A stretch of DNA of 9,976 bases. Origin: an uncultured Gardnerella sp. (GTDB lineage: Bacteria; Actinomycetota; Actinomycetes; Actinomycetales; Bifidobacteriaceae). The stretch spans positions 1-9,976 of the forward strand of contig CAMXWX010000035.1 of NCBI GenBank assembly GCA_947252975.1. The letters are read 5' to 3'. How positions within the stretch are numbered: the first letter of the stretch is position 1; each line of letters begins with the position of its first letter. This document shows positions 5,716 to 9,976 of the stretch, in pieces. A model generated the notes under the pieces. It had not been told where the DNA came from, made no database searches, and was given only the letters and a program-made list of their open reading frames with translations. Both the position numbers and the translations under genes were made by a program.

Positions 5716-5746
5716 AATAATTGTATATTTATATCAATAATTGTAT
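5716..5746. repeat. Pair of 11-bp direct repeats between argR and xthA
   Basis: AATAATTGTAT occurs at 5716-5726 and again at 5736-5746, exactly 20 bp apart, about two turns of the helix, in the same spacer as the 13-bp repeats. The spacing places both copies on one face of the DNA, as paired protein sites often are. No GC-rich terminator hairpin after argR is visible in the spacer. Confidence 0.6.
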
Positions 5747-5777
5747 CTTTGCACACAGCTTTGCTACAGATTTTCCA

Positions 5778-6320
5778 CTACCTTGACGCAACAGAAAGCA
5801 TCCAATTTGCACGATTTTCTGCTTCTTCGTTAGAAACACAAACCATAAGCACGGTATCATCGCCAGCAACCGAACCTAAAATCCCCTTTAACGGCTGTCT
5901 ATCAATAACACTAGCAACATATTGAGCAGCACCCGAAGGAGTGTGAATCACAACAATATTATTAGCAAATCCAACTTCTGTAATAAGACCAGAAAGAGTT
6001 CTTGCAACTTGCTGATCAATCCTAACCGTATCCATTGCGTGACGGTTGCCAGTGCCATCTCCCAAGACGTACGCAATTCTTCCATCTGTAAGACGAATTT
6101 TAACAGCATTTATCTCGTCTAAATCGCGACTCAAAGTTGCTTGCGTAACATCAAAACCATTACGAGCCAAAACAGCAGCAAGCTGCGATTGAGAAGTAAT
6201 AACCTCGCTTAAAAGCGCCTGCTCAATCGCGTTTAATCGCGCAGCCTTAGTTGCAGGACGCTGTTTGCCAGCAGAGTCATTATCATCAAAATTCCCAAAA
6301 TTCTTCTTTGCATGAACCAT
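5778..6320 (-). CDS. argR: Arginine repressor ArgR
   Basis: A 180-residue transcription factor that binds operators as an arginine-loaded hexamer. The N-terminal winged helix covers about residues 23-88, with SQSQLAAVLARNGFDVTQAT leading into LSRDLDEI as the recognition region. The C-terminal oligomerisation and arginine-binding domain shows HTPSGAAQYVASVID (about 126-140) and ILGSVAGDDTVLMVC with the arginine-contacting GDD at 153-155. All key motifs are intact, so it should be functional. I chose the ATG at 6320, with AAAGG 10 nt upstream, over a TTG at 6329 that would sit too close to this signal. It is separated from pheT by a terminator and must have its own promoter. The arginine biosynthesis genes that I recall preceding it in bifidobacteria are not here. 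Confidence 0.94.
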   Translation of the reverse strand: MVHAKKNFGNFDDNDSAGKQRPATKAARLNAIEQALLSEVITSQSQLAAVLARNGFDVTQATLSRDLDEINAVKIRLTDGRIAYVLGDGTGNRHAMDTVRIDQQVARTLSGLITEVGFANNIVVIHTPSGAAQYVASVIDRQPLKGILGSVAGDDTVLMVCVSNEEAENRANWMLSVASR

Positions 6321-6357
6321 AGCTGACAAACCTTTCTAAAAAAACTATTCCAATCTA

Positions 6358-6371
6358 ATATACATGTATAT
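6358..6371. promoter_or_regulatory. 14-bp perfect palindrome in the argR 5' region
   Basis: ATATACATGTATAT is a perfect palindrome centred about 45 bp upstream of the argR start codon, in the expected promoter zone. ArgR usually represses its own gene by binding imperfect palindromes of AT-rich half-sites, so this is a candidate operator or part of the promoter. AT-rich palindromes also arise easily in DNA this AT-rich, hence the modest confidence. Confidence 0.35.
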
Positions 6372-6467
6372 ATGCATAACTTTCCGTATATTTACCAAAA
6401 TTGGCCAATATTTACTAATATTTATTGATCTTTATTAATATTTGCATATTGGATATAACGAATATAC

Positions 6468-6480
6468 TGAATAAAAATCA
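6468..6480. promoter_or_regulatory. ARG-box-like sequence upstream of argR
   Basis: TGAATAAAAATCA matches the general ArgR operator pattern TGAAT-(A/T)4-ATTCA except for one missing T in the second half. It lies about 150 bp upstream of argR, directly abutting the 11-bp repeat array. Autoregulation by ArgR is common in the family. The assignment rests on sequence resemblance only. Confidence 0.35.
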
Positions 6481-6528
6481 CAATAAAATCACAATAAAAT
6501 CACAATAAAATCACAATAAAATCACAAT
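6474..6528. repeat. Five perfect 11-bp tandem repeats with phased A-tracts
   Basis: AAAATCACAAT is repeated five times without a mismatch, between the pheST terminator and the argR regulatory region. Each unit carries a four-A run, so A-tracts recur about once per helical turn, the arrangement that bends DNA. There are no spacers between copies, so it is not CRISPR-like. The repeat's edge forms part of the T-run after the terminator hairpin on the minus strand. Confidence 0.92.
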
Positions 6529-6573
6529 AAAAAATGCGGCCAAACAACTAAAGAATAGTTATTCAGCCGCATT
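6527..6573 (-). terminator. Intrinsic terminator of the pheST operon
   Basis: On the minus strand the stem AATGCGGC (6573-6566) pairs with GCCGCATT (6540-6533). The interior can pair further (AACTA with TAGTT, plus weaker pairs) to make one long hairpin, and the sequence runs on as TTTTTTATT. It lies 23 bp after the pheT stop codon. This ends pheST transcription before argR. Confidence 0.88.
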
Positions 6574-6595
6574 AATTAAAAGCTAATTCACGATT

Positions 6596-9214
6596 TTACA
6601 CGCGCAAAGTTGCATGCAAATCTTTAGCAGCTTTTGTAATAGCTTCTCGAACCGCTTCCATTTCTTCGCCAGAAAGCGTACGATCCGCAGCTCTAAAAGT
6701 CACAGAATAAGCAAGAGAGCGCAAACCATCTGAAAGCTGCTCGCCTTCATAAACATCGAACAACTCTATAGACTCAAGCAAATCGCCAGAAGCTTTAACA
6801 ATAGCTTTCTCTAAGTCGCTAGCACTCAAAGAAGAAGGAGCAACAAACGCAAAGTCCTGCTTAACAGGTGGGAATGTAGAAACAGGCTTTGCTTGAACAG
6901 GCTTAACTTGCATAGCATTAAACAATGCGCTCAAATCAAGCTCGAATGCTGCAGAATGCTTTGGCAAATCCAAATTCTCATTCACGCTAGGGTGAAGCTC
7001 GCCAACAATGCCAATTTCAACATCGTCGCCGCCATCAACAGCAACAAACACTTTGGCAGTACGTCCTGGATGCCAAGAGGCAGGAGCATCGTTTGCACTA
7101 AGCTGACAAATCTTAAAATCAACGCCGATGCGCTTTCCTAAACGCTGAACAGCTTCTAGAGCATCGCTGTAATCAACGTCTCGATGCGTACCAAGCCAAC
7201 CAGTTTCTTCTGCTTTACCAGTAAAAAGCGCTGCAACATGCAAAGGCTGCTTAGGCAAACCTGCATCCAAAGCTGCAAGCTGAGCATCCGTAGGGCGAAC
7301 CGAGCCAGGCAAAGCAGGAATTGCAGGAGCATTAGGATCTGCAAAATACACGTGGCCAAGCTCATAAAGCGAAACATTGCTCAAGCCGCGGCGAATATTT
7401 CTGCGAACCGTTCCAGCTAAAGTGGTAAGAACATTCCTGCGAAGCCAAGGACGGTCTCCTGCCAAAGGATTTGCGATTTTTACGCTAACTTTAGCAACAG
7501 AATCAACGTCTTCGCGGAAAGCATCAAAATCTTCCTTACCAACAAATGGGTAGCTCAAAGATTCAGCCAAGCCCATTTCTGCAAGCTCATAAGCAATAGC
7601 TCTACGAGTTGCTTGTTCCTGCGTTAAACCAGTTTTGCCAGTAACAGGAACAGCTGGAACCTTAACAGGAATCTCATCGTAGCCAACCAAGCGCGCGATT
7701 TCTTCAACCAAATCGCATGGATCATTCAAGTCTGGGCGCCAAGTTGGAGGCAAAACAGAGAACGAGCCATTTCCGCCGCCAGCAACCGAGCAACCAATAT
7801 CCGTAAGAATATCGCTAATGCGGTTCAAATCAATGCTTAAGCCAGAAACGCGCTCTACCTCGCTAGCTTTGAAAACAATAACGTTTCTATCAACAGTATT
7901 GTTTACGTCTGTAGGCGTATTAGAAGGCTCTCCAGAACCAAACTCGCTAAGCATTGTAACAGCCATTTGCGCAGCTGCAGGCTGAAGCTGAGTATCTACT
8001 CCGCGCTCAAACCTACGAGAAGCCTCGGTTGGAAGCTTGTGTCTACGAGCTGTACGCGCAATAGAAACGGGATCAAAGTGTGCAGCTTCAACAAGAATAT
8101 TCTTTGTTTCGCTTGTTACTTCTCCATACATTCCGCCCATTACGCCAGCAAGTCCAAGAACACGCGAACCGTGATTTCCCTTTGGAGAATCGCAAATAAG
8201 CAAGTCCTCAACGTTAAGCTCTCTATCTTTGCCATCTAAAGTTGTTAAATGCTCTCCAGCTTTAGCACGGCGAACAACAATAGGGCCTTCAATCTTATCT
8301 AAATCATAAGCGTGAAGAGGCTGACCTAAGTCGAGCATTACGTAATTTGTAACGTCTACTGCAAGAGATATTCCACGCATTCCAGCGCGAGTCAAACGCC
8401 TACGCATCCAATTAGGACTTGCAGCTTGTGGATTAAAGTTGCGAACTACACGCGCATAGTATCGATCACATCCAACAACACCATGAATAGGGTTTGTATC
8501 TTCAATGCTAACTTCAATATCTGTAGACGCGTTTTCAACAGAAACTTGACTTGCCTTATTATTAAGTTCCACTACAGGATCCGTGTATGCAGCACCAGTT
8601 GAATGGTGATATTCGCGCGCAACACCCCTGTACGAGAACGCGTATCCGCGATCAGGAGTGATGTTAATCTCTAGCAAAGGCTTGTTTAAGTGAAGAAGCG
8701 ACATTGCGTCATCTCCAGGCTTTAACGCCTCATATTCCGCTTTAGAGAATCCATATTCGCGAAGCAAAATAATGCCATCGTGACTATCTCCCAAACCAAG
8801 CTCGCGCTCGGACGCGCACATTCCATTAGAAATGTGGCCGTAAGTTTTGCGAGGCTCAATCTTAAAATCGCCAGGCAAAACAGCGCCAGGAAGAGTTACA
8901 ACAACCTTTTCTCCAGCAGCCATATTTGGAGCGCCACAAATAATTCCACGAGGAACTTTATTGCCATTTTCGTCTACCTCGTTGTATTTATCTCCAACAT
9001 CAACATGGCACCAATTAACAACCTTGCCATTTTTTTGCGGCTCTGGAGTAGCATCAACAACGTAGCCTACAACAATAGGACCTGTAACTTGAGAATCGTG
9101 AATCTCTTCTTCTTCTAAGCCAACTCGCACCAAATCTTTAGCAAGCTGAGCATAAGTCAAACCTTCTGGCACTTCAACATGATCTTTAAGCCAGTCAATA
9201 TCTACCATTGGCAT
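6596..9214 (-). CDS. pheT: Phenylalanine--tRNA ligase beta subunit
   Basis: An 872-residue protein, the full length expected for a bacterial PheT, which with PheS forms the (alpha-beta)2 enzyme that charges tRNA-Phe. Domains in order: N-terminal B1 part, then an EMAP/tRNA-binding OB fold at about 42-150 (ICGAPNMAAGEKVVVTLPGA), the B3/B4 editing domain at about 215-400 (NYVMLDLGQPLHAYDLDKIE, LAGVMGGMYGEVT, EAAHFDPVSIARTARR, TEASRRFERGVD), B5 at about 445-520 (PTWRPDLNDPCDLVEEIARL), the synthetase-like core at about 530-750, and the FDX-ACB anticodon-binding domain at about 778-872 (STFPPVKQDFAFV). The ATG at 9214 is 3 nt after the pheS stop, with GGGAGAG at the end of pheS as ribosome-binding site. 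A second ATG two codons later is possible. Confidence 0.97.
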   Translation of the reverse strand: MPMVDIDWLKDHVEVPEGLTYAQLAKDLVRVGLEEEEIHDSQVTGPIVVGYVVDATPEPQKNGKVVNWCHVDVGDKYNEVDENGNKVPRGIICGAPNMAAGEKVVVTLPGAVLPGDFKIEPRKTYGHISNGMCASERELGLGDSHDGIILLREYGFSKAEYEALKPGDDAMSLLHLNKPLLEINITPDRGYAFSYRGVAREYHHSTGAAYTDPVVELNNKASQVSVENASTDIEVSIEDTNPIHGVVGCDRYYARVVRNFNPQAASPNWMRRRLTRAGMRGISLAVDVTNYVMLDLGQPLHAYDLDKIEGPIVVRRAKAGEHLTTLDGKDRELNVEDLLICDSPKGNHGSRVLGLAGVMGGMYGEVTSETKNILVEAAHFDPVSIARTARRHKLPTEASRRFERGVDTQLQPAAAQMAVTMLSEFGSGEPSNTPTDVNNTVDRNVIVFKASEVERVSGLSIDLNRISDILTDIGCSVAGGGNGSFSVLPPTWRPDLNDPCDLVEEIARLVGYDEIPVKVPAVPVTGKTGLTQEQATRRAIAYELAEMGLAESLSYPFVGKEDFDAFREDVDSVAKVSVKIANPLAGDRPWLRRNVLTTLAGTVRRNIRRGLSNVSLYELGHVYFADPNAPAIPALPGSVRPTDAQLAALDAGLPKQPLHVAALFTGKAEETGWLGTHRDVDYSDALEAVQRLGKRIGVDFKICQLSANDAPASWHPGRTAKVFVAVDGGDDVEIGIVGELHPSVNENLDLPKHSAAFELDLSALFNAMQVKPVQAKPVSTFPPVKQDFAFVAPSSLSASDLEKAIVKASGDLLESIELFDVYEGEQLSDGLRSLAYSVTFRAADRTLSGEEMEAVREAITKAAKDLHATLRV

Positions 9215-9217
9215 GAG

Positions 9218-9976
<759 letters not shown>

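Noticed and set aside
5659..5777. A specific -35/-10 promoter for xthA
   Set aside because: Several TATAAT-like and TTGATA-like words exist in this AT-rich spacer, but no pair with good spacing stands out.
6321..6329. TTG start for ArgR three codons upstream
   Set aside because: The AAAGG ribosome-binding sequence would be almost touching the TTG; spacing fits the ATG at 6320.
6474..6528. CRISPR array
   Set aside because: Repeats are 11 bp and contiguous, without spacers, and no cas gene is near.

Overview
The window looks like a low-GC member of the Bifidobacteriaceae, most probably the Gardnerella group, whose chromosome carries one end of an integrative conjugative element of Firmicutes type. 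The host assignment is inference. It rests on the actinobacterial families DUF3710 and DUF3159 lying beside a TRAM-type RNA methyltransferase, on an ArgR just downstream of pheST, and on codon use that is AT-biased yet rich in GCGC-type words. Every gene I accept is on the minus strand, so transcription runs from high to low coordinates.

Host part (about 1565-9976). In transcription order: pheS (5' end outside the window) and pheT, the two subunits of phenylalanyl-tRNA synthetase, 3 nt apart and closed by a clear intrinsic terminator at 6527-6573. Then about 200 bp of AT-rich DNA with five perfect 11-bp repeats and candidate operators, followed by argR. In bifidobacteria, as I recall, argCJBDF lie between pheT and argR; here they are absent. 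Next come xthA (exonuclease III family), DUF3710, DUF3159 and a class I SAM-dependent RNA methyltransferase, all co-directional. Tandem minisatellites are frequent: 11 bp x5 before argR, 13 bp x3 before xthA, 15 bp in xthA, 18 bp and 15 bp in the DUF3710 gene, and 15 bp at the end of the DUF3159 gene.

Mobile part (1 to about 1565). At the codons for HHVETVALLS near the normal 3' end of the methyltransferase gene, the sequence changes to AT-rich DNA lacking GCGC words. The reading frame nevertheless continues for about 95 more codons of Firmicutes-like sequence, giving a 561-residue chimera. Sixteen nucleotides further on is a small membrane protein resembling the CD1845 family of clostridial conjugative elements, then a RepA_N replication initiator, then a short ORF coupled to repA by an ATGA overlap. 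Inside repA are four degenerate inverted repeats whose CTGA cores are spaced exactly 22 bp apart. Because 22 is not a multiple of three, this periodicity cannot come from protein repetition, and the cluster is a good candidate for the element's replication origin. The most notable system here is therefore an element that lands in a conserved methyltransferase motif, re-tails the host protein, and places its replication genes directly downstream in the host gene's direction of transcription.
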